Assembly (NCBI RefSeq): GCF_014851585.1
Contig: NZ_JACVAB010000001.1
Coordinates: 806,001-870,000 of the forward strand
Source of the DNA: Agrobacterium sp. AGB01
GTDB lineage: Bacteria; Pseudomonadota; Alphaproteobacteria; Rhizobiales; Rhizobiaceae
Direction of reading: 5' to 3'
Length of the DNA: 64,000 nt
Part shown: positions 9,145 to 17,603 of the stretch, piece after piece
Layout of the letters: every line of letters begins with the position of its first letter
Position numbering within the stretch: the first letter of the stretch is position 1
Notes under the pieces: model-generated
Seen by the model: the letters and a program-made list of their open reading frames with translations, nothing else
What the model was told of the DNA's origin: nothing
The model's database searches: none
Translations under genes and position numbers: made by a program

Positions 9145-9170
9145 GCTACTGACAGAACGCTGTCAGTAGC
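9145..9170. promoter_or_regulatory. Probable operator, perfect 11-bp inverted repeat
   Basis: The arms gctactgacag and ctgtcagtagc are exact reverse complements separated by AACG. The site lies 18 bases upstream of the regulator start and 82 bases upstream of the exporter start, where a regulator could repress both promoters. Confidence 0.7.
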
Positions 9171-9252
9171 AGGAGATTATAGACAATAGAAATTGGTTGA
9201 AAACCTTGGGATAGCGCGCAGTTCGCAGCAAATAATGAGGGGACATACTGAC

Positions 9253-9891
9253 ATGGCCTATAGCGAAAACCTTTGGCTGTTTTTCCTGCTTTTGTTTGGC
9301 ATCATCATTGTGCCGGGCATGGACATGCTGTTTGTGCTTGCAAGCTCTTTGACCGGCGGAAAACGCACCGGCTTTTTCGCTATTCTCGGTATCGTGGCCG
9401 GTGGTGTCGTCCACTCGCTGTATGGTGCGGCCGGTGTCGGGCTACTGGCTGCCTGGATGCCTAGCCTGTTCACACCGCTACTGGTGCTGGGCGCTGGTTA
9501 CATGATCTGGATCGGCATCAGCCTGATGCGCAGTTCAATCACCGTGCAGGGCGATGAGGCATCGTCTAGCAAATCGGCATGGCGTGCCTTCCGGCGCGGC
9601 ATCCTGACCTGCCTTGCCAACCCCAAGGCCTATCTGTTCATGCTGGCGGTTTATCCGCAGTTTCTGAAACCCGCCTATGGCCCGGTGTGGACACAAGGGT
9701 TGATCATGGGGGCCATGGTGGCTGCGACCCAGTTCAGCGTCTATGGCGCATTGGCGCTGACGGCGGATAAAAGTCGCAGGTTTCTGGTTTCATCACCTGC
9801 AGCAACGGTTTTTGTCGGACGTGCCGCGGGTCTGGTGCTGGTTGTTGTATCGGCGCTAACCCTGTGGGCGGAATTGACAAAAGTCTCTTAG
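9253..9891 (+). CDS. LysE/RhtB family amino-acid exporter
   Basis: Inner-membrane exporter of 212 residues with six predicted hydrophobic segments, the standard size of the LysE/RhtB family, which expels amino acids such as threonine, homoserine lactone or lysine. Family signals are the early PGMDMLFVLASSLTGGKRTG segment (positions about 19-38) and the LTCLANPKAYLFMLAVYPQF motif in the middle. ATG 9253 is preferred because GAGGGG lies upstream and the protein then begins at the usual point before helix 1. It is divergent from the YafY regulator across a palindromic operator. Its substrate is unknown. Confidence 0.9.
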   Translation: MAYSENLWLFFLLLFGIIIVPGMDMLFVLASSLTGGKRTGFFAILGIVAGGVVHSLYGAAGVGLLAAWMPSLFTPLLVLGAGYMIWIGISLMRSSITVQGDEASSSKSAWRAFRRGILTCLANPKAYLFMLAVYPQFLKPAYGPVWTQGLIMGAMVAATQFSVYGALALTADKSRRFLVSSPAATVFVGRAAGLVLVVVSALTLWAELTKVS

Positions 9892-10022
9892 ATGACTGTT
9901 TTAGCAGCGAAAATCACCAAACCTCACCTTATTGTGACTTCTCTAGAAACGTCAAACGGGGCATGTTTGGGCGTCCCTAAATGTTGAATCGTCCCTTTGG
10001 CCGGTATCAAGGAGAGAAGCAT

Positions 10023-10457
10023 ATGAAATTGAAGACCATTGCGGCTGCCATGTTGTTCGGCTGTCTTTGCGCCGGAGCGGTTTCCGCTGCTGGCGAAATT
10101 GAAAAGCGCGAAGGCATGATGAAGCAAATCGGTGGCGCAATGGGCGCGCTGAATGCCATCGCCAAGGGCCAGAAGCCTTACGATGCTGAAGCGGTGAAGG
10201 CTGCTGTCACGACCATCAGCACAAATGCCAAGGCATTCCCTGATCAGTTCCCGGCGGGTACGGAGACCGGAAGTGCGGCGTCTCCAGCCATCTGGCAGAA
10301 TTTCGATGACTTCAAGGCCAAGTCCGAAAAGCTCGGCGCAGACGCTGATGCCGTTCTGGCGCAGCTGCCTGCCGATCAGGCTGGCGTTGCAACCGCCATG
10401 CAGTCGCTCGGCGCTGATTGTGGTGTCTGCCACCAGACCTACCGCTTGAAGCGTTAA
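10023..10457 (+). CDS. Cytochrome c' (c-prime)
   Basis: Periplasmic haem protein of 144 residues starting at ATG 10023 after AAGGAGAG. A signal peptide ends at VSAA (about residue 22). The single haem site CGVCH lies at residues 133-137, at the very carboxyl end, as is typical of the four-helix-bundle class II cytochromes c'. These bind NO or oxygen at a five-coordinate haem and protect against nitrosative stress, or act in electron transfer. IWQNFDDFKAKSEKLGADADA is the usual helix 3 pattern. The two-haem cytochrome gene lies 150 bases downstream on the same strand, with a long hairpin between them. Confidence 0.92.
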   Translation: MKLKTIAAAMLFGCLCAGAVSAAGEIEKREGMMKQIGGAMGALNAIAKGQKPYDAEAVKAAVTTISTNAKAFPDQFPAGTETGSAASPAIWQNFDDFKAKSEKLGADADAVLAQLPADQAGVATAMQSLGADCGVCHQTYRLKR

Positions 10458-10472
10458 GCTTTAAGCCTGCTG

Positions 10473-10508
10473 AGAATGTGCGGCTGTTCAGCATGAGCCG
10501 CACATTCT
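10473..10508 (+). terminator. Stem-loop between the two cytochrome genes
   Basis: A perfect 13-bp stem (agaatgtgcggct / agccgcacattct) encloses a 10-base loop, 15 bases after the cytochrome c' stop. No U-tract follows, so it may protect mRNA ends or pause transcription rather than fully terminate. Confidence 0.5.
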
Positions 10509-10607
10509 GCTGACGATATCCATGGTCTGTCATCCCGATCGCTGGGGGTACGCGCAGACCGGCATTTTTCAGACTGTTTTTCAGACTGTGCATTTCGGGA
10601 GAATGAT

Positions 10608-11525
10608 ATGGCTTCGAAGCTTGTAAAGCTTGGTGCCGCCGCGGCTCTGGCTGCTGTTGCAGGTGCAGGCATTTTCTTCGTCGTTACGGCGCCGGACAGG
10701 CAGGCGCCAAGCCATTGGGCCAATGCCGGAACTCCAGATCTCGTCAATGGCGAAAACCTGTTCTGGGCCGGTGGTTGCGCAAGCTGTCATGCAGCGCCTG
10801 ATGCTACGGGGGATACCCTGTTACAACTCTCTGGCGGCGCGCCGCTGCATAGCCCGTTCGGCACATTCTATGCGCCAAATATCTCGCCGGATTCAAAGGC
10901 CGGTATTGGTGAGTGGACCCTTGCAGAATTTGGCGATGCCATGACCCGTGGCACCGGCCGCAATGGTGAGCACCTCTATCCGTCCTTCCCGTATGCTTCC
11001 TATGCGCGAATGCCCGCCAAGGATATCAGCGATCTGTTTGCCTATATCAAGACATTGCCTGCCAGCGATCACGTCGCGCCGAACCATGACTTGCCATTCC
11101 CGTTCAACATCCGCCTGGCTCTCGGTGGCTGGAAGTTCCTGTATTTTGACGAAGGTGCGCCACGCGTCCAGCTGGCAAATGCCGATGCCGCACTGGTGCG
11201 CGGCCAGTATCTGGTCGAAGGGCCGGGCCATTGTGGTGAATGTCATACACCCCGCAACCTGTTGGGTGGTTTCCTCAAAGACAAGTGGCTGGCCGGTGGC
11301 CCCAATCCGGAAGGCGAGGGCAGCATTCCCAATATCACCCCTGGTTCCAGCGATATGGAAAACTGGGCTGATGCGGATATTGCAAGCTATCTGGAAACCG
11401 GCTTCACGCCAGAGTTCGACAGTGTTGGCGGCTCAATGGTGAAGGTGCAGCAAAACATGGCGCGCCTGCCAGCCGAAGACCGTGATGCGATTGCCGCCTA
11501 CCTCAAGGCCATCCCGGCACGGTAA
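10608..11525 (+). CDS. Two-haem c-type cytochrome
   Basis: Membrane-anchored or periplasmic cytochrome of 305 residues. An amino-terminal hydrophobic segment (about 8-27) is followed by two class I domains with haem motifs CASCH (57-61) and CGECH (209-213). The spacing and the repeated 'F/YAPNISPD ... W' and 'IPNITPG ... W' segments match cytochrome subunits that take electrons from periplasmic alcohol, aldehyde or sugar-acid dehydrogenases. No such dehydrogenase is adjacent. Gcd at 1.2 kb is too far to be an operon partner and uses quinone directly. It lies downstream of cytochrome c'. Confidence 0.88.
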   Translation: MASKLVKLGAAAALAAVAGAGIFFVVTAPDRQAPSHWANAGTPDLVNGENLFWAGGCASCHAAPDATGDTLLQLSGGAPLHSPFGTFYAPNISPDSKAGIGEWTLAEFGDAMTRGTGRNGEHLYPSFPYASYARMPAKDISDLFAYIKTLPASDHVAPNHDLPFPFNIRLALGGWKFLYFDEGAPRVQLANADAALVRGQYLVEGPGHCGECHTPRNLLGGFLKDKWLAGGPNPEGEGSIPNITPGSSDMENWADADIASYLETGFTPEFDSVGGSMVKVQQNMARLPAEDRDAIAAYLKAIPAR

Positions 11526-11626
11526 TATCCTGTCTGAAAACTGATGTGGACGAATGGTGTGGCAAAAGCACCGTCGTCAACAGTCGGTTCTAAGCGGCTG
11601 CCATCGTCGGCTGGCGGAAGGTAATG

Positions 11627-11908
11627 TCAGCGCATCCAGACATTTCGAACAGCCATGCCGATGATGAAAAGCGGTATGGACGCGTTGCTCACGATATGCA
11701 GCATTCGTATTCGCGCGGCCAATCGGTCGCCTTTCTGTGCGCGTTGTTTCAGGATGGTATTGATCTTCGAAACATTCCTCCATCCGCCGAACCATGGTGG
11801 CTTCTGGTCGTCCAGCCCATCTTCTCTGGCGATCTTGCGGGCGTAGAAATATGTTGTGTAACCACACACCATGCTCACTACGAGTACGACCACTATCCAC
11901 TGGTGCAT
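11627..11908 (-). CDS. Small two-helix membrane protein, unknown function
   Basis: This encodes 93 residues from ATG 11908 with GAGGA upstream on the minus strand. Hydrophobic helices occupy about residues 4-22 and 71-87; between them lies a basic, tryptophan-containing loop (KPPWFGGWRNVSKINTILKQ). The pattern suggests an inner-membrane protein with both helices crossing and the loop in the cytoplasm. No family was recognised. It is convergent with the cytochrome gene and divergent from the GGDEF/EAL gene. Confidence 0.65.
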   Translation of the reverse strand: MHQWIVVVLVVSMVCGYTTYFYARKIAREDGLDDQKPPWFGGWRNVSKINTILKQRAQKGDRLAARIRMLHIVSNASIPLFIIGMAVRNVWMR

Positions 11909-12134
11909 TTGTTTTCCTCAACAACTAAAAATCACAAAAAACGCTCTTAACGTGCAAGCCCTTAGTGGTTGATAATGCAGCGTTGAAGATGGATCGACTT
12001 CGTTAACCACGCCTTTGAGAACCCTGCGGATTTAATCATCTCGTAAGCTGTTGCCTTCAGTAATGCCCGGCCTAGACGGGCGCTACCATTGCTTATTTCA
12101 GGCATGTGACGTCTCTGCATATTCGGGGTATGAA

Positions 12135-14927
12135 ATGAATTCGATACTGACGTGCTTGGTGTATGAGCACGATATGCGACTGGTAGTGCTTGCGGGAATA
12201 TTGTGCCTTCTTTCCGCGACGGTAGCGATGTTGCTGCTGCGGCGCGCTGTAAAAAGCACTGGCTTACCTCGTGTGATCTGGATTGCTGCGACCGGCGGGG
12301 CAAGCGGGTTTGGCATCTGGACCACCCATTTCGTGGCAATGCTTGCCTATGATCCCGGTTTTGTGTTCGGTTATGAAATTAATGGAACGCTGATTTCGCT
12401 GGCGGTTGCCATCGGAACGACGGTGGCGGCTGCGGCCTGCGCGACCTACGATACCGGTCGGCACGGTACTGTTGCTGCAGGTGTATTGTTCGGCATCGGC
12501 GTCACCAGCATGCACTTCATCGGAATGACGGCAATTGAACTGCCTGGCACCATTGTCTGGGATCGTTCCCTGGTCATTGCGGCTTCCATTTTGGCCGTTG
12601 TGCTATCTGTGCCAGCATTCGCGGTACGTCGCGCTGAAAAGACCAGCGGTTCACCTGTCATCCTGCCTGCCGCACTTTTGACGCTGGCAATCGTTGGCAT
12701 GCACTTCACCGCCATGGGTGCAATCACTGTCGTGCCGGATTACTCCGCGCCAGCCAGCAACGTCATCTCTGCGGGCGTGATGGTTCTCATCATCACCTGC
12801 GTGACACTGTCCTTCCTGTTTGCCGGGCTGACGGCAGCAATGTTTGCCATGCGGGCAGAAATTGCAACGGTAGCTGGTGAAACCAATTTCCGACGCCTCG
12901 TGCAGGGTGTTACCGACTACGCAATCTATATGCTGGATACTGAGGGACGGGTCAGCAACTGGAACGTCGGTGCCGAGCGCGCCAAGGGTTACACGGCAGA
13001 TGAAATTGTCGGCCAGCATTTCTCACAATTCTATTCACAGGAAGACAGGGCCGCAGGACTTCCTGAAAAGGCGCTTGAGACAGCCCGGACGAAAGGCAAG
13101 TTTGAATCTGAAGGATTGCGTTACCGCAAGGACGGTTCGTCCTTCTGGGCGGCTGTGGTAATTGATGCAATCTACGCTGAAGACGGCACCTTGGCCGGGT
13201 ATGCCAAGATCACGCGGGATTGCACCGAGCAGAAACGTGCCGCCAACCGCATTCAGGAGGCTTCCGACAATCTGGCGCTTGCTTTGGACAACATGGCCAA
13301 TGGCATCATGTTGTTCGACAAGGACGAACGGCTGGTTCTGCAGAATACACGCCTCAATGAAATCGTTGGTATTCCCGATGACGCGGCTCTGGTGGGCAAG
13401 ACCTTCCGGGAAATCTGCGAACTACCCTATGGCCATGATTCGGGCAGCAAGATCGACGCCTCTGACTTTTATCACGGCCATATCGACCTGATCCGCGCGC
13501 CGGAAGGTGGCGAAACCATTCGCACGATCCAGAACGAACGCACTGTGCGTGTCATTCATCGCCCGGCCGTGCAAGGCGCATGGGTGACAACCGTCGAGGA
13601 TATTACCGAACGGGTTAAATCTGAAAAACGCATTGCCCATCTTGCTCGCCATGACGTCTTGACCGGCCTGCCAAACCGCCGCCAATTTGTCGAAATGCTG
13701 GATGCCGCTATTCGAGACGCCGATACACTGACTTCAAAGGTCGCCGTTATCGCAGTCGATCTCGATAATTTCAAAGAGGTCAACGATACGCTCGGCCACG
13801 CCGCAGGTGACAGCGTTCTGGTGACATTGGCAAAGCGCCTGGGCGAACGACTGCTAACTGGCGAAACGGTTGGCCGCTTGGGCGGCGACGAATTTGTTGC
13901 CATAAAAAGCTTCAACGATCAGACAGAATTGGATGAATTCATCCGTCGCATGAATCGCTTGCTGACCACCAAAATAGAACTGTCCCACACCGAGATTGTG
14001 CCAGGTGCCAGCCTTGGCGTGGCGATTTATCCGCAGGATGCTACTGATCGGGAAAAGTTGCTCAGCAATGCCGATATGGCAATGTACCGTTCCAAGGCCA
14101 GCATCGAACAGAAGATCAGCTTCTATGAAGCGGCGATGGACGAAGCGGCCAGAGAACGGCGGGCCATGGGCCGTGATATCTGGATTGCGCTTGAACAGAA
14201 GCAGTTCTACTTGACCTACCAAGTACAGCGTTCGGTGAAGACCGATGAGGTCACCGGCTACGAGGTGCTGCTACGTTGGTTGCATCCAGAGAGAGGTCTC
14301 GTTTCACCAGTCGATTTCATTCCGATTGCAGAAGAATGTGGTGCGATCTCGGCGATTGGCGAATGGGTGCTGCAACAAGCCTGCCGTGAGGCCGCAGATT
14401 GGGACATCCCGCATAAGATTGCGGTCAATCTGTCCCCATTGCAGTTGAACAATGTTATATTGGTCGAGAAGGTCCGCGAGATTCTGCTGGACACCGGCCT
14501 GCCTGCTGCGCGTCTTGAGCTTGAAGTCACCGAAAGCGCCATCATTGGCGACAAGGCGCGTGCACTGCATATCCTGCGCCAGATCAAGGCGATGGGCGTA
14601 ACGATTGCGATTGATGACTTCGGCACTGGTTATTCGTCGCTTGAAACACTGCGGTCCTTCCCGTTCGATAAGATCAAGCTCGACAAGAGCTTCGTACATG
14701 AGCTGGAAAGCCGACAGTCCAAGGCTTTCGTCCGGGCAATTGTTGCACTCGGCAAAAGCCTCGATGTGGCGGTGCTGGCTGAAGGTGTCGAGACACGCGA
14801 ACAGTTGCAGGTGCTTTTGTCGGAAGGATGCGACGAGGTTCAAGGCTTTCTGTTCGGTCGCCCCGCAACACGCGAACAGCTGTCTGCTTCCACGCCTCTT
14901 CTTTTTGGTATCGGCAAAGCTGTGTGA
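12135..14927 (+). CDS. MHYT-PAS-GGDEF-EAL cyclic-di-GMP protein
   Basis: Inner-membrane signalling protein of 930 residues. The amino third is an MHYT domain with seven predicted helices and three signature repeats (HFVAMLAYDPG, MHFIGMTAIELPG, MHFTAMGAITVVPDY), proposed to bind copper and sense gas or redox. Next come PAS domains (about 265-380 and 395-500). The GGDEF domain has an intact GRLGGDEFVAI (near 581). The EAL domain has EVLLRWLHP, TESAI, IDDFGTGYSSL and LAEGVETREQL. All key residues for both cyclase and phosphodiesterase activity look intact, so it may be bifunctional. ATG 12135 is chosen with GGGG upstream. It faces the PAS-PAS chemoreceptor across a shared terminator. Confidence 0.93.
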   Translation: MNSILTCLVYEHDMRLVVLAGILCLLSATVAMLLLRRAVKSTGLPRVIWIAATGGASGFGIWTTHFVAMLAYDPGFVFGYEINGTLISLAVAIGTTVAAAACATYDTGRHGTVAAGVLFGIGVTSMHFIGMTAIELPGTIVWDRSLVIAASILAVVLSVPAFAVRRAEKTSGSPVILPAALLTLAIVGMHFTAMGAITVVPDYSAPASNVISAGVMVLIITCVTLSFLFAGLTAAMFAMRAEIATVAGETNFRRLVQGVTDYAIYMLDTEGRVSNWNVGAERAKGYTADEIVGQHFSQFYSQEDRAAGLPEKALETARTKGKFESEGLRYRKDGSSFWAAVVIDAIYAEDGTLAGYAKITRDCTEQKRAANRIQEASDNLALALDNMANGIMLFDKDERLVLQNTRLNEIVGIPDDAALVGKTFREICELPYGHDSGSKIDASDFYHGHIDLIRAPEGGETIRTIQNERTVRVIHRPAVQGAWVTTVEDITERVKSEKRIAHLARHDVLTGLPNRRQFVEMLDAAIRDADTLTSKVAVIAVDLDNFKEVNDTLGHAAGDSVLVTLAKRLGERLLTGETVGRLGGDEFVAIKSFNDQTELDEFIRRMNRLLTTKIELSHTEIVPGASLGVAIYPQDATDREKLLSNADMAMYRSKASIEQKISFYEAAMDEAARERRAMGRDIWIALEQKQFYLTYQVQRSVKTDEVTGYEVLLRWLHPERGLVSPVDFIPIAEECGAISAIGEWVLQQACREAADWDIPHKIAVNLSPLQLNNVILVEKVREILLDTGLPAARLELEVTESAIIGDKARALHILRQIKAMGVTIAIDDFGTGYSSLETLRSFPFDKIKLDKSFVHELESRQSKAFVRAIVALGKSLDVAVLAEGVETREQLQVLLSEGCDEVQGFLFGRPATREQLSASTPLLFGIGKAV

Positions 14928-14944
14928 GTTGATACCAAAAACGA

Positions 14945-14970
14945 CTGCCCGTCTCGTGAGAAACGGGCAG
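14945..14970. terminator. Terminator between convergent signalling genes
   Basis: The stem ctgcccgt / acgggcag surrounds an inner ctc-gt-gag hairpin. On the minus strand it is followed by TCGTTTTTGG, a better U-tract than on the plus strand, so it mainly serves the chemoreceptor gene. Confidence 0.7.
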
Positions 14971-15042
14971 GCCAAAATTCCGCGATATCAATGATGTACG
15001 GACGGATGAACAGCAGGCAAGGTGCAATCCTTGCTTTTGTTG

Positions 15043-16809
15043 TTATGACGCTTTGGCCAGTCCCTTGATGGCGGCCTTTGGCTGGTAGATGGTGTTTTTG
15101 CCGTAACCGCGATCTTCCGGCCCAAGCTTGGAGGCATCCGAGCCCGGCTCACGCTGCCATTTGCGGCGGTTAAGCTTGAAGCGCTTGACGAGATGTTCAA
15201 GTTCACCAGCACCATCGGCCAATGCTTCGGAAATGGCGCTCATGCTGCTGACCATCGCGGCATTTTGCTGGGTCATTTGATCGAGCGAGCCGATTGCCGA
15301 ATTGATCTCTGACAGCTTCGTGGATTGTTCAGAAGAGCCAATCGCGATGGCCTCGACATTGCTTTCGATGCTCTGCACAAAGCCCTGAATGTTCTTGAGT
15401 GCATCACCTGTCTTACCAACCAGTCTGACTCCTTCATTGACCTCATTGGTCGAGTTCTTGATCAGGCCGGAGATTTCCTTGGCGGCGGAGGCTGAACGCT
15501 GGGCAAGCTCACGCACCTCCTGCGCGACGACCGCAAAACCTTTGCCTGCTTCACCGGCGCGGGCAGCCTCAACACCGGCGTTGAGGGCGAGCAAATTGGT
15601 CTGGAAGGCGATTTCATCGATGACGCCGATAATCTTGGAAATCTCGCGTGATGCGGTTTCAATGCGCGCCATGGCATCAACCGTTGCATCGACAACCTGC
15701 ACGGAATCGACTGCTGCAATGCGGGCGTCCTGAACCAGCTTGCGGGCCTCGGCCGTGCGACCGGTGGATTCGCGAACCGTCTCGGTAATCTGCTCAAGGG
15801 CGGCGGAAGTTTCCTCGAGAGCCGCCGCCTGCTGCTCGGAGCGGGTGGCGATGCCACTGGCACTGGCGCGCATCTCGCCGCTTTTACTGGACAGCATGGC
15901 CGTTTCGGTCAGCACCTGCTCAAGGGTTTCCTGGAACTTTGCCAGCGACTGGTTGAAGTCGTGGCGCAGGTGGTCGAATTCAGGAACGAAGGGGTCATCG
16001 ATTGTCAGACGAATATTGCATTCCGCCAGACGTTCAAGACCAGCGCCCACTTCCTGAAGTGCCCGTACGCGACCAGAGACATCGGTGGCAAACTTCACAA
16101 CCTTGATGACCTTGCCTTCATCATTGAGGATTGGGTTGTAGGTCGCCTGAATGAAAATGGCGCTACCATCCTTGGTAATGCGCTTGAACTCGTCGGCATA
16201 AAATTCACCGGCAGCCAGACGTGGCCAGAAACCGGCATATTCATTGGAGGCAACATAGTCTGCCTCGCAGAACATCTTGTGGTGGCGTCCCTTGATCTCT
16301 TCGAGGCTGTAACCCAGCGCCGAGCAGAAGTTTTCATTGGCGGTCAGGATCGTGCCATCCGGCTTGAACTCGATGACGGCCTGCGCGCGCGACAGCGCGG
16401 AAATCTTGCCCTTGCTTTCCACGCTCTCCTGCTTGGCAGCAGTAATGTCGGTGGCGATCTTCACGACTTTGACAACCTTGCCGCCGCGGATAATCGGGTT
16501 GTAGCTGGCCTGGATCCAGATTTCTTCACCGCTCTTGGTCAGGCGGCGGAACTGGCGTTGCTCATACTGGCCGGAAGCGAGGCCCTTCCAGAACGTCTTG
16601 TAGTCTGCTGCGGCAGCGTCTTCTGCGCGCATGAACATTCGGTGGTGACGACCTTTGATTTCATCGAGCCGGTAACCGAGCGTCGCGCAGAAATTTTCGT
16701 TGGCGTCGAGCACCATGCCGTCGGGTGTAAAAGATATGATGGCCTGCGATCGGCTGAATGCAGACAGGATAGCCGCGGCTTCCGTGCTGAAAATGCGATC
16801 AAACCCCAT
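15043..16809 (-). CDS. Soluble PAS-PAS methyl-accepting chemotaxis protein
   Basis: Chemoreceptor of 588 residues with two tandem PAS domains (about 10-125 and 135-245) followed by a HAMP-like/linker region and a full MCP signalling domain. The hairpin tip contains the conserved IIGVIDEIAFQTNLLALNAG core and the following AARAGEAGKGFAVVAQEVR. No transmembrane helix is seen, so it should be cytoplasmic and, like Aer-type receptors, may sense redox or oxygen through the PAS domains. The two PAS copies are very alike (both contain ANENFC, GY-x-L-x-EIKGRHH), pointing to internal duplication. ATG 16809 with GGTGGAG upstream is preferred to a TTG five codons earlier. No che genes are nearby. Confidence 0.93.
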   Translation of the reverse strand: MGFDRIFSTEAAAILSAFSRSQAIISFTPDGMVLDANENFCATLGYRLDEIKGRHHRMFMRAEDAAAADYKTFWKGLASGQYEQRQFRRLTKSGEEIWIQASYNPIIRGGKVVKVVKIATDITAAKQESVESKGKISALSRAQAVIEFKPDGTILTANENFCSALGYSLEEIKGRHHKMFCEADYVASNEYAGFWPRLAAGEFYADEFKRITKDGSAIFIQATYNPILNDEGKVIKVVKFATDVSGRVRALQEVGAGLERLAECNIRLTIDDPFVPEFDHLRHDFNQSLAKFQETLEQVLTETAMLSSKSGEMRASASGIATRSEQQAAALEETSAALEQITETVRESTGRTAEARKLVQDARIAAVDSVQVVDATVDAMARIETASREISKIIGVIDEIAFQTNLLALNAGVEAARAGEAGKGFAVVAQEVRELAQRSASAAKEISGLIKNSTNEVNEGVRLVGKTGDALKNIQGFVQSIESNVEAIAIGSSEQSTKLSEINSAIGSLDQMTQQNAAMVSSMSAISEALADGAGELEHLVKRFKLNRRKWQREPGSDASKLGPEDRGYGKNTIYQPKAAIKGLAKAS

Positions 16810-16993
16810 AACTCCACCTGTCAAACTTGGTTAACGTCTATAACTATTCACTGGCAAATTTTAGTTAAAACTTTGATTAGATTTCCGCATTTTCAACTCT
16901 AACGGTACAATCACCTTGTCACGCAGCGACACTGATTGCCCGATTGAAACGTCGCCCATTGACTCAAACCGTGCCGCGCCGGATAACAATGAT

Positions 16994-17228
16994 GTGATGG
17001 TTCCTTGCCGGGTTTTCCGGCGGGATGAAAAGGGAACACGATAGGGAATTGTCCTCATTCGTGGCTGCCCCCGCAACTGTGAACGGAGAGCCTGAAAACA
17101 AAGAGCCACTGGTCTGGCGCATCGACGCGAAATCATAGTGATTTTGCACTGTCGATGCGAAAAAACAGACAGACCGGGAAGGTGTTTTCAGGTTACGACC
17201 CGTGAGCCAGGAGACCTGCCATCGCGAG
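16994..17228 (+). promoter_or_regulatory. Cobalamin (B12) riboswitch upstream of cbtB
   Basis: The conserved core elements appear in order: the early TTCC-x-TGCCGG stem, GATGAAAAGGGAA near 17024-17036, GGCTGCCCCCGCAACTGTG at 17063-17081, a long variable arm, and the 3' B12 box AGCCAGGAGACCTGCC at 17205-17220. The variable arm is large, with an 8-bp hairpin (gcatcgac / gtcgatgc). Binding of adenosylcobalamin would be expected to switch off the cobalt transporter genes downstream. About 180 leader bases separate the aptamer from the cbtB start. Confidence 0.93.
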
Positions 17229-17349
17229 AGTGTCCATGCCGGCGGGGTGTCCGGAATTTGCGCGGTTTTGCGGAAATGCTTCGGCGGTTTCCTCTTTCTT
17301 CGTGTGCTTCCCCGTGGTGACGGATGTCGATTGCGGATCCGCGTGTCCA

Positions 17350-17389
17350 TTGCATACGCTGCCGGTTCCGTTTTTGAGACTGCGTATGC
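17350..17389 (+). promoter_or_regulatory. Hairpin in the riboswitch expression platform
   Basis: A perfect 9-bp stem (tgcatacgc / gcgtatgca) with a 22-base loop ends directly before the purine-rich ribosome site (about 17392-17402) of cbtB. It has no U-tract, so control of translation rather than termination is the likelier mode. Confidence 0.45.
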
Positions 17390-17409
17390 ATTGAGCGAGA
17401 GGGTTCACC

Positions 17410-17592
17410 ATGTCTGTCCAAAACAACGTCGCCACGCAGGCGGTATCTGTAAAATCTGCCAGCGCAGTCCAGTCGCTTCTGGCCGTGTTCTGCGGCCTGT
17501 TCATCATCGGTTTTGTCGGCTTTTCGCATATCGAGGCCGTGCATAATGCCGCGCATGATACGCGCCATGCCAACGCCTTTCCCTGCCACTGA
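17410..17592 (+). CDS. cbtB: Cobalt transporter subunit CbtB
   Basis: Small membrane protein of 60 residues with one hydrophobic helix (about 22-42) and a carboxyl-terminal His-rich tail (HIEAVHNAAHDTRHANAFPCH, positions about 40-60), the standard architecture of CbtB. CbtA/CbtB proteins were recognised by their regular control by B12 riboswitches and are taken to import cobalt for cobalamin synthesis. Start ATG 17410 follows GAGAGGG. cbtA begins 11 bases after the stop, so the two form an operon under the riboswitch. Confidence 0.92.
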   Translation: MSVQNNVATQAVSVKSASAVQSLLAVFCGLFIIGFVGFSHIEAVHNAAHDTRHANAFPCH

Positions 17593-17603
17593 GGGAGAGC
17601 GGC

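Noticed and set aside
16822-16860. Possible CtrA site upstream of the chemoreceptor
   Set aside because: Only one TTAAC half-site is present; the second half does not fit at N7 spacing.
15961-16902. Open frame of 313 codons on the plus strand inside the chemoreceptor gene
   Set aside because: It is the complement of the duplicated PAS region; no ribosome site and no recognisable domain.
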